Assembly: GCF_006715495.1 (NCBI RefSeq)
Contig: NZ_VFNI01000002.1
Location: 496,001-560,000 of the forward strand
Direction: 5' to 3'
Length of the DNA stretch: 64,000 bases
DNA from: Herbaspirillum sp. SJZ106
GTDB taxonomy: Bacteria > Pseudomonadota > Gammaproteobacteria > Burkholderiales > Burkholderiaceae_D
Each line of letters begins with the position of its first letter. Position 1 is the stretch's first letter. Both the position numbers and the translations under genes were made by a program. A model generated the notes under the pieces. It ran no database searches and was not told the DNA's origin. It saw nothing but the letters and a program-made list of their open reading frames with translations. Positions 21,927 to 31,480 of the stretch are shown one piece after another.

Positions 21927-22834
21927 GTGAGTCCTTCGCCGGCCAGCGCTACGGCGCAATGGAATGCCGGGAGCCGGCGCGGCGCGATGGCGGCCGCCAC
22001 ATGCCCGGCGACCAGGATGCGAGGAGGAAGCGCGGCCACGGCAGCGGGGATGCCGGCGTACTTGCGCAGCGCCGCCGCAACCGGGTTCAGGGCGGCGGCA
22101 TCGCCGCTGAGCAGCAGCCGTGGCGGCGATGGCCGCAGCAGCGGCGCCAATTCTTCCAGCAAGGCGGTGATGGAGGCGCCGTCGCCACGCCACGCGAGCG
22201 CTTGCCAGTGGTGCGCGTGCCGCGACATCCAGGCCGAGGCGGCGTCCAGATGCAAGACGGCCGCGCCATCGCCGTCGCGCAGGAAGGTCGCAAGGCTCCA
22301 GCCGTCGGCCACCACCGCGCGCGCTTGCAGGCCCAGCGCTTCGGCCAGGGCCAGCCGGTCTTCCACCAGCATGGCCGGCGCCGTGACTGCCAGCACCTGC
22401 ACATCGGCGGGGGAGGCCGGTGCCGGGCCGAGCACACGATAATCGAGCGCCAATTCGTCCAGCGATTGCCGCCGGTGGGCCGCCGCCTCGGCGCGAACCT
22501 GCGCCAGCCGTTGCGGTTCGTTCGACGAGGCGGGCAAGACCAGCGGCGTCAACGTGACCGTTGCCGCCGGGATCGCCATGGCCACCGCGCCGGCATGGAT
22601 CATGTGTTGCCGCATCAGCCGGCGGCAGCCATGCGCGAGCAATTCGAAGTCATCGATCCGGCCATCGTTGCAGATGACCTGGCCGAAGGCATGCTCGGCC
22701 AGCAGTTCCAGCCGCAGCCGGCCGCGCCGCCGGCGCAGCACGGCCAGCCGGATGCGGTCGGCGCCGATGTCCAGTCCGGCGCACATGCCATGGGTGCCGA
22801 TTCGCGATCTCTGCAATGCCAGTGAAAATGCCAC
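21923..22834 (-). CDS. pilM: Pilus assembly protein PilM
   Basis: A 303-residue actin-like cytosolic protein that anchors the inner membrane platform of type IV pili. The fold is indicated by GLDIGADRIRLAVL (about 20-33) and VLHLDAASAWMS further on. The sequence is shorter and more divergent than the usual 350-residue PilM. The frame opens with GTG at 22834; Met17 is an alternative start. It is the first gene of pilMNOPQ and divergent from mrcA, the order conserved across many proteobacteria. Confidence 0.85.
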   Translation of the reverse strand: MAFSLALQRSRIGTHGMCAGLDIGADRIRLAVLRRRRGRLRLELLAEHAFGQVICNDGRIDDFELLAHGCRRLMRQHMIHAGAVAMAIPAATVTLTPLVLPASSNEPQRLAQVRAEAAAHRRQSLDELALDYRVLGPAPASPADVQVLAVTAPAMLVEDRLALAEALGLQARAVVADGWSLATFLRDGDGAAVLHLDAASAWMSRHAHHWQALAWRGDGASITALLEELAPLLRPSPPRLLLSGDAAALNPVAAALRKYAGIPAAVAALPPRILVAGHVAAAIAPRRLPAFHCAVALAGEGLT

Positions 22835-23145
22835 GTGGAAATACCCGCTTCGGATACGTTTCGATGGAGCCGGTGATTGTTCGGCAGGCCGCGCATGGCC
22901 GGCAATAGATGAAACTTGAGAATGCCGCGCAAATGAATCGGCGCCCGAAGGGAACCGCGGCAGTCGCCCGGGTCAAAGAGGTTTGGTCTATTTGCAACAC
23001 CGGGCCATCGGCCGGCGCCGGGCAATTGTCTGGCGATTGCATCAAATTGATGCGAATTGGAGGCAGATCGGGGCTAATCCTTGCCCGCGGCAACTTTGGC
23101 GCCCCGCTGGCCTGCTGCGGCTGGCGCTCGCCCGAACCTGGCTGC
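22835..23145. other. Intergenic region between pilM and mrcA
   Basis: About 310 bases with no supported gene. It should contain the pilM promoter on the minus strand, but I cannot point to a convincing -35/-10 pair. The mrcA promoter begins at its right end. Confidence 0.5.
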
Positions 23146-23173
23146 TTGGGTCGCAAGGGCGAGCCGCTATAAT
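23146..23173 (+). promoter_or_regulatory. Promoter of mrcA
   Basis: TTGGGT and a perfect TATAAT are spaced by 16 bases, about 240 bases before the mrcA start. The palindromic element at 23219-23384 lies between this promoter and the gene, so it would be transcribed in the leader. Confidence 0.65.
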
Positions 23174-23218
23174 GCGTCCTTGTCTCTCTGATTCGGCTAC
23201 GGCCCGATTTGACTCGCT

Positions 23219-23384
23219 TAGAACCTGTTTATGATCTCGCCGGGAGTTGATCGAATGCTATTTCAGGATGGGCTGCAAGGCGCAAAACGTAGCCGGGCCG
23301 GTGGCCCGGCGAGGTTTTGCAACGCCGCAGACCGCCTGAAAGGGTATTTGAGCGACCCCGGACGGGATCGTAAATAGGTTCTTA
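23219..23384. repeat. 166-bp palindromic MITE-like element
   Basis: The ends are imperfect inverted repeats of about 25 bases: TAGAACCTGTTTATGATC on the left and the reverse complement AAGAACCTATTTACGATC on the right. The interior continues as a near palindrome, with TTTCAGG and GCGCAAAAC on the left mirrored on the right, centred on GCCGGGCC-ggt-GGCCCGGC. It encodes nothing. The ends resemble those of the element at 47727-47936, which suggests a mobile, non-autonomous family. Confidence 0.75.
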
Positions 23385-23410
23385 TCTCGCCTTTATCTAG
23401 TTTATTTCGC

Positions 23411-25816
23411 ATGTCTTCACCTCCAAACGCTGGCGAAAAACCGAACCCGACGCCGGCTGGCAAGCCGCCGGCGGACGGGAACAAAGCGCCGCGCAAGCGC
23501 CTGCACTGGTCTGTCCGTTTCATTCTCGGCCTCTTCGGCATCCTCCTCGGTGTGGTGGCGATGGCCGTGCTGGGCGTGACCTTTATCGTCGCCCTGACCT
23601 ATCCCAAGCTGCCCGACCTCGATACCCTGACCGACTATCGTCCCAAGATCCCGCTGCGCATTTTCTCGGCCGACGGCGTGCTGATCGGCGAGTTCGGCGA
23701 AGAGCGCCGCAACCTGGTGCATTTCAAGGACATCCCCGACATCATGAAGAAGGCCGTGCTGGCCATCGAGGACGACCGCTTCTATGAGCACGGCGGGGTC
23801 GATTACCAGGGCATCGTGCGCGCCACCTTCTCCAACCTCTCAGGCGGCGGCGGCGGCGCCTCCACCATCACCCAGCAGGTGGCCCGCAATTTCTTCCTGA
23901 CCAGCAACGAGCCGACCTTCCTGCAGAAGGCCACGCGCAAATTCTTCTATGAGATTCCGCTGGCCTGGAAGATCGAGAACAACCTGACCAAGGACCAGAT
24001 CCTCGAGGTCTACATGAACCAGATTTATCTGGGCCAGCGCGCCTACGGTTTCGCCTCGGCCGCCCAGATCTATTTCGGCAAGCAACTCAAGGACATCACC
24101 ATTGCCGAAGCGGCGATGCTGGCCGGCCTGCCCAAGGCGCCGTCGGCCTACAACCCGGTGGTCAATCCCAAGCGCGCCCACGCGCGCCAGCAGTACATCC
24201 TGCTGCGCATGCGCCAGCTGGGCTACATCACCGAGCCGCAATACCTGGCGGCGCGGGATGAGGAACTGCGCGTCAAGGGCGACAGCTCGGCCTTCGGCAT
24301 GCACGCCGAATATGTGGCCGAAATGGCGCGCCAACTGATCTATGCCCAGTACAAGGACGAGACGTATACGCGCGGCCTGAACGTGTTCACCACCATCACC
24401 AAGACCGACCAGGACGCCGCCTACATCGCCCTGCGCCGCGGCATCATCGACTACGAACGGCGCCACGGCTACCGCGGTCCGGAAGGCTACATGGAGTTGC
24501 CCGAAGGCGCCTCCAGGGAAGCGCTGGAAGATGCCATCGAAGTGGAGCTGGCCGACCATCCCGACAGCGACGACATGGTCGCGGCCGTGGTGCTGGAGGC
24601 CAAGCCCAAGGAAATCACCGCGCTGCTGGCCACCGGCGAGGAAATCACCATTTCCGGTTCCGGCCTGGGCTTCGGCGCCAACCTGCTGTCGGACAAGGCG
24701 CCGCCGCAGAAGAAGATCCGCCGCGGCGCCATCATCCGCGTGTTCCAGGACGGCAAGAACTGGATCATCACGCAGATGCCGGAAGTCGAATCGGCCTTCG
24801 TCTCAGTCAATCCGCAGGACGGCGCGATCCGTTCGTTGGTAGGCGGCTTCGACTTCAACCGCAACAAGTTCAATCACGTGACGCAGGCATGGCGCCAGCC
24901 GGGCTCGTCGTTCAAGCCGTTCATCTATTCCTCGTCGCTGGAAAAGGGCTTGTCGCCGGCCACCATCATCAACGACGCGCCGCTGACCTTCACCCAGACC
25001 GGCGGCCAGGTCTGGCAGCCGAAGAACTACGGCGGCAAGTTCGAAGGCCCGATCTCGATGCGCCGCGCGCTGCAGAAGTCGATCAACCTGGTCTCGATCC
25101 GTATCCTGGAGCGCGTCGGCGTGAAGTATGCGCAGGAATACATCACCCGCTTCGGTTTCGACGCCGACAAGAACCCGCCATACCTGACCCTGGCGCTGGG
25201 CGCCGGCAACGTCACGCCGCTGCAGATGGTGGGCGCGTATTCGGTGTTCGCCAACGGCGGCTACAAGGTCAATCCCTACCTGATCACCAAGGTCACCGAC
25301 AACAACGGCAATGTGCTGTCGCAGGCCAAGCCGGCCACGGCCGACGATGAGTCCAATCGCGTCATCGATGCGCGCAATGCCTTCATCATGGACAGCATGC
25401 TGCGCGATGTGGTGCGTCACGGCACCGCGGTCAAGGCGCTGTCGTTGAAGCGCACCGACCTGGCCGGCAAGACCGGCACCACCAACGACTCGATGGATGC
25501 CTGGTTCGCCGGCTACCAGCCCAACCTGACTGCCATCGCCTGGATCGGCTACGACCAGCCCAAGAGCCTGGGCGACCGCGAAACCGGAGGCGGCCTGGCG
25601 CTGCCGGTGTGGATCAGCTATATGTCCAAGGTGTTGAAGGATGTGCCCAACGTGGACCGCAAGGTGCCGGACGGCATCATCGAGTCCGGCGGCGAGTACT
25701 ACTATGCCGAGTATCCGCCGGCTGCCATGGTGCGCGACCTGGGCATGGGCGACCGCCCAGTGTTGTCGCCGGAAGAGGAAAAGGCCAAGACGCAGATGAA
25801 GAACGAATTGTTCTGA
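23411..25816 (+). CDS. mrcA: Penicillin-binding protein 1A
   Basis: An 801-residue bifunctional class A PBP that polymerises and crosslinks peptidoglycan. A Pro-rich cytosolic tail is followed by one membrane segment at about 35-63. The glycosyltransferase domain contains EDDRFYEHGGVDYQG starting at 120 and the motif GGASTITQQVARN. An OB-like insert lies between the domains. The transpeptidase domain has Ser499 in SSFK, an SxN-type motif, and KTGTT with Lys687. The length and order match PBP1A (PonA) of betaproteobacteria. It is divergent from pilMNOPQ, as in many relatives. Confidence 0.95.
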   Translation: MSSPPNAGEKPNPTPAGKPPADGNKAPRKRLHWSVRFILGLFGILLGVVAMAVLGVTFIVALTYPKLPDLDTLTDYRPKIPLRIFSADGVLIGEFGEERRNLVHFKDIPDIMKKAVLAIEDDRFYEHGGVDYQGIVRATFSNLSGGGGGASTITQQVARNFFLTSNEPTFLQKATRKFFYEIPLAWKIENNLTKDQILEVYMNQIYLGQRAYGFASAAQIYFGKQLKDITIAEAAMLAGLPKAPSAYNPVVNPKRAHARQQYILLRMRQLGYITEPQYLAARDEELRVKGDSSAFGMHAEYVAEMARQLIYAQYKDETYTRGLNVFTTITKTDQDAAYIALRRGIIDYERRHGYRGPEGYMELPEGASREALEDAIEVELADHPDSDDMVAAVVLEAKPKEITALLATGEEITISGSGLGFGANLLSDKAPPQKKIRRGAIIRVFQDGKNWIITQMPEVESAFVSVNPQDGAIRSLVGGFDFNRNKFNHVTQAWRQPGSSFKPFIYSSSLEKGLSPATIINDAPLTFTQTGGQVWQPKNYGGKFEGPISMRRALQKSINLVSIRILERVGVKYAQEYITRFGFDADKNPPYLTLALGAGNVTPLQMVGAYSVFANGGYKVNPYLITKVTDNNGNVLSQAKPATADDESNRVIDARNAFIMDSMLRDVVRHGTAVKALSLKRTDLAGKTGTTNDSMDAWFAGYQPNLTAIAWIGYDQPKSLGDRETGGGLALPVWISYMSKVLKDVPNVDRKVPDGIIESGGEYYYAEYPPAAMVRDLGMGDRPVLSPEEEKAKTQMKNELF

Positions 25817-25847
25817 CTGTTGGCGCAACGCCGCCATCGCAGGATTG

Positions 25848-25887
25848 AAAAAACGCCGTCCGCTATAACAGCGGACGGCGTTTTTTT
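25848..25887. terminator. Bidirectional terminator after mrcA
   Basis: AAAAACGCCGTCCGCT pairs with AGCGGACGGCGTTTTT around a short loop, with A and T runs on both sides. It separates mrcA from the convergent serine hydrolase gene. Confidence 0.88.
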
Positions 25888-25907
25888 ATGTGCGCCAGAA
25901 AACTGCT

Positions 25908-27089
25908 TCAGTTTTTGCCGGCAACGAAGTGTGCGATCCGCCGCATCGCCAGCAGGGTCAGCACTTCATCCTGTTCCACACCGTGGTCGCTCAGTTTGAC
26001 GATCACGGTACGGGTGGCAGGGTTGACGTAGAGGTACTGGCCAAATACGCCGATGGCGGAAAAGTCGCGGTCGGCCTCGTTGCCGGGCGGGATCCACCAG
26101 CCGTCGCGGTAGTCGAGGGCATGGCCGCGGTTGACTATCTGGCGCGGTTCGTCGGTCCAGGCGGCGCTGACGACCTGCTTGCCGCCGGCCCGCCCCGCAT
26201 TGAGGTAGAGCAGGCCCAGCTTGGCAAAGTCGCGGGCGGTGGTGTTGATGCAGCAGAAGGCCTTTTCGACGCCGTGGGCCTGGCTGTCGGTGCTCCAGCT
26301 GGCGTCCTGCTCCATGCCCAGCGGTTCCCACAGCGTCTGCTGCGCGTAGCTTGACAGGCTCTGGCCGGTGGCGCGCGCCAGTACGCGCGACAGCACCAGC
26401 GTATCGACGCTGCGGTATTCGAAGCGCGAACCCGGCGCGAAACGCAGGCCATTGAGCCCGGCGAGGAATTTGCCGAGATCGGTGCTGACATACATGCGCA
26501 CCACCGGCGAGGTGAGCGAGCCGCCGTAGCGTTCGTCGACATCGATGCCGGAGCGCATGTTGAGCAACTGGTCGACCGTGATGTTGCCGTAGGCCGGTGC
26601 GATCTCTTCGCCGCTGAGGTAATTGCCGATCGGCTCTTGCAGCGATGCCAGCTTGCCCTCGGCCAGCGCGGCGCCGGTCAGCGTGGCGACGAAGGATTTG
26701 GCGACCGAGAACGAGGCGAAGCGCGAGGCGGCATCGTAGCCGCCGATGTAGCGTTCGAATACGATCGTGCCATCCTGCACCACCAGGAAGGCGTGGGTAT
26801 GGGTGGCCTTGAGGAAGGCGGCGACATCCAGCGTGCCACCTTCCTTCCACGGCAGCGCGAGGTCGAGCGGACGCAGCGCGGTCGGCAGCGGGGCCGGATG
26901 GCGGGAGCGGCGGATCGGGTTGGCGTCGTACAGCTTGTAGGTCTGGCTGCGCGGCGTCAGGTCCAGTTGCAGGTCTGCCAGCACCGGCAGGCTGGGCAGG
27001 TCGGCGGCGCGGCGCGCGATCTCGGCGCCGCCCAGCAGCAACAGCAGGGCGACGACGGCGCCGGCCAGCAGCCTGGATTTCCTGGTCAT
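25908..27089 (-). CDS. Serine hydrolase, class C beta-lactamase fold
   Basis: A 393-residue protein with an N-terminal signal or anchor (about 8-22) and a beta-lactamase/transpeptidase-like domain. The catalytic SVAK motif is at Ser128-Lys131. A second motif appears as EYRS rather than YxN. A late motif HGV in LSDHGVEQDE may replace the KTG box. Similar proteins are annotated as esterases or 6-aminohexanoate-dimer hydrolase-like enzymes. It is exported or membrane anchored. It lies downstream of queC on the same strand, with an 18-base gap and no obvious functional link. True beta-lactamase activity should not be assumed. Confidence 0.85.
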   Translation of the reverse strand: MTRKSRLLAGAVVALLLLLGGAEIARRAADLPSLPVLADLQLDLTPRSQTYKLYDANPIRRSRHPAPLPTALRPLDLALPWKEGGTLDVAAFLKATHTHAFLVVQDGTIVFERYIGGYDAASRFASFSVAKSFVATLTGAALAEGKLASLQEPIGNYLSGEEIAPAYGNITVDQLLNMRSGIDVDERYGGSLTSPVVRMYVSTDLGKFLAGLNGLRFAPGSRFEYRSVDTLVLSRVLARATGQSLSSYAQQTLWEPLGMEQDASWSTDSQAHGVEKAFCCINTTARDFAKLGLLYLNAGRAGGKQVVSAAWTDEPRQIVNRGHALDYRDGWWIPPGNEADRDFSAIGVFGQYLYVNPATRTVIVKLSDHGVEQDEVLTLLAMRRIAHFVAGKN

Positions 27090-27107
27090 CGGCTTATGCT
27101 GGCTGGA

Positions 27108-27854
27108 TCAGGCCGATTGCTGGCGGGCGAGGTACTGGCGATAGCCGCGCGCGCGCAGTTCGCAGGCCGGGCATTTGCCGCAGCCGTGGCCCCAGTCGTG
27201 CAGCGCGCCGCGCTCGCCCAGGTAGCAGGTGTGCGTGTCGGCGCGCACCAGTTCGACCAGCGCATCGCCGCCCAGCGTGCGGGCCAGTTCCCAGGTCTCG
27301 GCCTTGTCGATCCACATCAGTGGAGTTTCCACTTTCAGTTGCGTGGCCATGCCCAGGTTGAGCACCACTTGCAGCGCCTTCATGGTGTCGTCGCGACAGT
27401 CGGGATAGCCGGAGAAATCGGTTTCGCACATGCCGCCTACCAGTACGTTCAGGCCGCGGCGGTAAGCCAGGGTGGCCGCCACCGTCATGAACAGCAGGTT
27501 GCGCCCGGGCACGAAGGTGTTGGGCAGGCCGTTGTCCTGCATGGCGATCTCGACGTCGCGCGTCAGGGCGGTATCCGAAATCGAACCGATCAGCGACAGG
27601 TCGATCATGTGGTCTTGGCCCAGGCGCGCCTGCCATTCGGACGAGAAGCCTTTGATCTTTTCCAGCAGCGCCGGGCGCACGCTGAGCTCGATGGCGTGGC
27701 GCTGGCCGTAGTCGAAGCCGATGGTTTCCACGCGCGGGTAGCGCGCAAGCGCCCAGGCCAGGCAAGTGGTGGAATCCTGGCCGCCGGAAAACAGCACCAG
27801 CGCGCTTTGGGTCTTGACGGTCGGGGCGACCGCGTCGGGAGAGGTATCGGACAT
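27108..27854 (-). CDS. queC: 7-cyano-7-deazaguanine synthase QueC
   Basis: A 248-residue cytosolic enzyme that converts 7-carboxy-7-deazaguanine to preQ0 with ATP and ammonia, in queuosine synthesis. The ATP pyrophosphatase loop SGGQDSTT is at about 23-30. [11 protein letters not shown] and [14 protein letters not shown] are family signatures. The zinc cysteines are in [11 protein letters not shown] near the C terminus. I start at 27854 ([11 protein letters not shown]); an upstream extension of 47 codons is low in similarity and overlaps the next gene's region. Confidence 0.95.
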   Translation of the reverse strand: MSDTSPDAVAPTVKTQSALVLFSGGQDSTTCLAWALARYPRVETIGFDYGQRHAIELSVRPALLEKIKGFSSEWQARLGQDHMIDLSLIGSISDTALTRDVEIAMQDNGLPNTFVPGRNLLFMTVAATLAYRRGLNVLVGGMCETDFSGYPDCRDDTMKALQVVLNLGMATQLKVETPLMWIDKAETWELARTLGGDALVELVRADTHTCYLGERGALHDWGHGCGKCPACELRARGYRQYLARQQSA

Positions 27855-27945
27855 GTTGCCTGCCTGCGGAGATGGGGATGTAACGGCGCGGGGCCTGGCC
27901 GGCATCGATGCCGGCACAGGCCCCGCGCTGGGATTGCTTGCTAGC

Positions 27946-28737
27946 TTAGTTGGTTTTCTTGAGCGAATCCAGCGTCTGCTCGATATAGTCGCCATCCGGG
28001 TCGGTGAATTTCAGGCGCACCGGATACCACTCCATCGAGGGCGCCAGCCAGATGTCGAGTTTCTGGCCCTGGTCGTCCGGCGGCGGGGCGCGCAGGATGT
28101 GGACCGCGGTGGTCTCGCCCTGGGCGGTCCGGATCTTTTCGCGGCCCACGACCTTGAAGGTCCATTGTTCGGCGTCGCGCGGGCCGGCCACGAAGAACTT
28201 CCATTCCGAGTTCGGCGTCATCTTGGCCGGGTTGGCGCGGGCTACCGAAACCAGTTGCCAGGTGATGCCGGTACGATCCTGTTCGCCGCCTTGCAGCGGG
28301 AAGGTGTCGGACGATTGGGTGAAGGTGATCTTGTTCTGCTCGCGATTGAAGGTGGTGGTCGACGGATCGCGGCGCAGGCGTTTCTCGACGAAGCGTTCCG
28401 GCGCCAGGCCGTAGGCATCGACCGCGCCTTCGCTGCTGGTTTCCAGGATCTTGCCCAGCAGCATCGCGCGCGTTTCGGTCGTGGCGCTGTAGGACGTCTT
28501 GTTATTCGTCCATTTCACCAGGCCCTGGCCTTTGATGTCCAGGCCGCTTTGCTTGGCCTGGATCGAATAAGCCAGCTCGGCCGAGGGCGGCAGGTTGAAG
28601 GCGCGCTTCTCGACCGGATGCGGGCCGTCGGCAGCGTGCGCCGGCGGCACGGCGAGCAGGGCTGCCAGGGCGGCGGCAGTGGCGATAACAGGGGCGATGA
28701 TAGGGGCGCCCAGGCGGGCGATACGCAGGTTGGTCAT
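27946..28737 (-). CDS. DUF3108 domain protein (first of two)
   Basis: A 263-residue exported protein. A signal peptide spans about 1-33 (ending in PPAHA). The rest is a DUF3108 beta-rich domain. It contains [61 protein letters not shown] and a C-terminal [21 protein letters not shown]. Its function is unknown; the family is periplasmic or outer-membrane associated by inference. The next gene upstream encodes a related protein with the same motifs, so the two arose by duplication. Confidence 0.85.
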   Translation of the reverse strand: MTNLRIARLGAPIIAPVIATAAALAALLAVPPAHAADGPHPVEKRAFNLPPSAELAYSIQAKQSGLDIKGQGLVKWTNNKTSYSATTETRAMLLGKILETSSEGAVDAYGLAPERFVEKRLRRDPSTTTFNREQNKITFTQSSDTFPLQGGEQDRTGITWQLVSVARANPAKMTPNSEWKFFVAGPRDAEQWTFKVVGREKIRTAQGETTAVHILRAPPPDDQGQKLDIWLAPSMEWYPVRLKFTDPDGDYIEQTLDSLKKTN

Positions 28738-28818
28738 GGCGGGTTCTTTGTGTTGATCATCGGTTGATGATAGGGGTTGTTCCCGATTTTGACATGGCTT
28801 GCCGCAAAAGTTGCGGCG

Positions 28819-29946
28819 TCACTGCTTCACCTTCTCCAGCAACATGTCCAGATAATCGCCATTCTGGCGCGGATCGGTATAGCGCAGGCGCACCGGATAC
28901 CAGTCGTGCAGCGGCGCCAGCCAGATATCGATGCGCTGGTCGTAGGAGCCCGGCTTGGGCATGCGCACCACGTGCCAGGCGCGCAGTTGGCCGATGGGGA
29001 GCCTGAGCTCTTCTTCACCCAGCACCTGGATGCGCCAGACTTCGGCGTCGCGTGCGCCGGCCACGAACAGGTCGATTACCGCGCCGGGCCGGTACTGGCC
29101 GGCATCGCCGCGGCCGATAGCGGCCAACTGCCAGACCAGGCTGGCGCGGTCCTGCTCGCCGCCGTTGCGCGGATAGCTTTCGGTCGAGGCCGAGAAACTG
29201 ATGACGTTGCGTTCACGGTTGAAATGCGTGTTGGTGGCCGATCTGCGCATGCGCTTTTCGGTGTACAGCTCGGGCGACACGCCGAAGGCGTCGATCTCGC
29301 CATTGCTGGAGAAATTGAGGAAGGTGAAGAGGAAGTCCTCGGCCTTGCCGTCCAGCCGGTAGGTCTTGCCATCGGTTTTCCAGTCCAGCGTGCCGGAGCC
29401 GTGCACGGGCATCTGGTTATAGGTGGCCTGGACGTCGTATTCCAGGCGCGCCGTGGGAGGCGGGTCGGTGACGTAATGGGTGCCGGCGGCAGGCGGCTGC
29501 GTTTCTGCCGATGGTGGAACGCCGGCGTCCTTGCTGTCCTTGCCGGCAGCGGCGGCCTCTTCCGCGCCGGCGCCGTCGGTTGCGCCGGAAGGGAGCGCGG
29601 CGGTTTCCGGCGCCGGTTGCGCGCTGACGACGACGACCGTTTCGCGGATGGGTTCGTCGGGCGGTTCGATCGATTCCGCGACGGGCCGCGCACGGCGCGG
29701 GGCGGCGGCCTTTTTCGGCGGCGCGGCTTTGGCGGCGGGCGGTTTGGCCACCGGCAGCGATACCGGTTGTTGCGGCGGCGGCACCGGCCGCAGCGCGACC
29801 GAAATGGCGTGCTGCTCGTTGGGCGCGGCAGGTGCGATCAGGTGGCGCTTGCCCCAGTCCACCAGCAGCAGGTGCAATGCCAGGGAAAGCGCCACCAACG
29901 CCAGCGCGCGTGACCAGCGTTTGGGATGGCGGGAAACTTCTGTCAT
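28819..29946 (-). CDS. DUF3108 domain protein with Pro/Ala-rich linker
   Basis: A 375-residue protein. An N-terminal membrane segment lies at about 15-29 (ALVALSLALHLLLVDWG). A long Pro/Ala/Lys-rich and acidic stretch spans about 40-160, resembling the periplasm-spanning part of TonB. The C-terminal half is a DUF3108 domain sharing FNRERNVISFSAS, GGEQDRASLVWQL and IDIWLAPLHDWYPVRLRYTDP with the neighbour at 27946. The layout suggests an inner membrane anchor with a periplasmic domain. I place the start at 29946; a longer frame upstream is antisense to the next gene. Its function is unknown. Confidence 0.85.
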   Translation of the reverse strand: MTEVSRHPKRWSRALALVALSLALHLLLVDWGKRHLIAPAAPNEQHAISVALRPVPPPQQPVSLPVAKPPAAKAAPPKKAAAPRRARPVAESIEPPDEPIRETVVVVSAQPAPETAALPSGATDGAGAEEAAAAGKDSKDAGVPPSAETQPPAAGTHYVTDPPPTARLEYDVQATYNQMPVHGSGTLDWKTDGKTYRLDGKAEDFLFTFLNFSSNGEIDAFGVSPELYTEKRMRRSATNTHFNRERNVISFSASTESYPRNGGEQDRASLVWQLAAIGRGDAGQYRPGAVIDLFVAGARDAEVWRIQVLGEEELRLPIGQLRAWHVVRMPKPGSYDQRIDIWLAPLHDWYPVRLRYTDPRQNGDYLDMLLEKVKQ

Positions 29947-30102
29947 GGGCCCAAGTGTATCGGATCGTGCCGGCTTCGTCGTGGTGGCCGGGGCAATTCC
30001 GGAGGCAATTTCAAACAACGTACAATGCGGCTTCTCCGTGGGGGAGGCCGGCGCCGGCATGGCACGCGGCCTTTGTGCCCCGCGGTTTTCTACCGGATAT
30101 CG

Positions 30103-31425
30103 ATGAGGGAAATCGTGCGATTGAAGTTCCATCCATTGCTGTGCGCCGTCGCAGTCGCCGCCACGCTGGCCTTGCATGCGGTTGCGCAGGCCGCCCCGCC
30201 TGCCACACCAGCCGTCCCTGCCGCGCCCATCCGCATCGGCATGATCGACGGTTTGTCGGGCCCCTTCGCCAACGCCGGCGAGGCGGTGGTGCGCAACATC
30301 AGTTATGCCATCGACCGCATCAACGCGCGCGGCGGCGTCACCCTGCCGGACGGCAAGCATCCGCTGCAGTTGTCCACGTTCGACAACAAGCTGGGGGTGG
30401 AGGATTCGCTGGTGCAGTTGCGCCAGCTGACCGACCAGCGCATTCCCTTCCTGATCGAAGGCAACAGTTCGGCCGTGGCTGCCGCGCTGATCGATGCGGT
30501 CAACAAGCATAACCAGCGCGAGCCGGACAATCGCGTGCTGTTCCTGAATTACTCGGCGGTCGATCCGGCGTTGACCAACGAGAAATGCAGCTTCTGGCAT
30601 TTCCGCTTCGACGCCAGCGCGGACATGCGCATGCAGGCGCTGACCGAGGCCATCAAGGCGGATGCCGGAACCAGGCGCATCTACCTCATCGGGCAGGACT
30701 ACAGCTTCGGCCGCCAGGTGGCCAAGGCCGCGCGCGAGCAACTGGCGGCCAAGCGGCCCGACATCGCCATCGTCGGCGACGAGCTGCATCCGATCGGCAA
30801 GATCAAGGACTTCGCGCCGTACATCGCCAAGATGAAGAGCGCCGGCGCCGACGCGGTGATTACCGGCAACTGGGGCAACGACCTGACGCTGCTGGTGAAG
30901 GCCGCCAGGGATGCCGGCTTCAAGGCCAAGTTCTACACCTTCTACGCCAACAGCCTGGGCGCGCCCGCGGCCATTGGCGAGGCCGGCGTGGGCACGGTGC
31001 GCGCGGTGGCCGAATGGCATCCGAACGCCGGCACCGGCGCGGCCGATTCGCCCAGCGACGTCTTCTACCAGCAATTTCGCAAGCGCTATCCGCAGGCCAA
31101 GGACGATTACATGTACCTGCGCATGCAGGTCATGATCGAGATGCTGGCCAAGGCCATTGAAAAGGCCAAAAGCGCCGATCCCAAGGCGGTTGCATATGCG
31201 TTGGAAGGCGCGCATTATCAAAGCGCGTTCCACGATGCCACCATGCGCGCGGCCGATCATCAGCTGATCCAGCCCTTGTACCTGATGCAGATGCAGCGCG
31301 CCGACAGCGGCGGGATCCGCTTCGACAACGAGGGCAGCGGCTACGGTTTCCGTACCGAACGCTTCATTCCGGCCGAGCAGACCGTGCTGCCTACCTCGTG
31401 CAAGATGCAGCGCCCGCCGCGCTGA
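30103..31425 (+). CDS. Branched-chain amino acid type binding protein
   Basis: A 440-residue periplasmic binding protein of the LivJ/ANF receptor group. A signal peptide covers about 1-30 (ending VAQAAPP). The mature part starts IRIGMIDGLSGPFANAGEAV and contains LIGQDYSFGRQVAKAAREQL and ADAVITGNWGNDLTLLVKAA, all typical of this family. No permease or ATPase genes adjoin it. It is divergent from the DUF3108 gene. GTG at 30115 is another possible start. The ligand cannot be inferred. Confidence 0.88.
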   Translation: MREIVRLKFHPLLCAVAVAATLALHAVAQAAPPATPAVPAAPIRIGMIDGLSGPFANAGEAVVRNISYAIDRINARGGVTLPDGKHPLQLSTFDNKLGVEDSLVQLRQLTDQRIPFLIEGNSSAVAAALIDAVNKHNQREPDNRVLFLNYSAVDPALTNEKCSFWHFRFDASADMRMQALTEAIKADAGTRRIYLIGQDYSFGRQVAKAAREQLAAKRPDIAIVGDELHPIGKIKDFAPYIAKMKSAGADAVITGNWGNDLTLLVKAARDAGFKAKFYTFYANSLGAPAAIGEAGVGTVRAVAEWHPNAGTGAADSPSDVFYQQFRKRYPQAKDDYMYLRMQVMIEMLAKAIEKAKSADPKAVAYALEGAHYQSAFHDATMRAADHQLIQPLYLMQMQRADSGGIRFDNEGSGYGFRTERFIPAEQTVLPTSCKMQRPPR

Positions 31426-31480
31426 TGCCTCGGTATCCGGCCGCGCCTTCATGCGGCTTCAATCTCCACAGGAGTATGCA

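Noticed and set aside
25908..27089. Antibiotic-resistance beta-lactamase
   Set aside because: The SxxK motif fits the class C fold, but the YxN and KTG motifs are not typical. Such proteins are often esterases or peptidases, so resistance is not supported.
29947..31452. Very long minus-strand frame extending the DUF3108 protein to 877 residues
   Set aside because: The extra part is antisense to the binding protein at 30103-31425 and has the composition of a shadow frame in GC-rich DNA.
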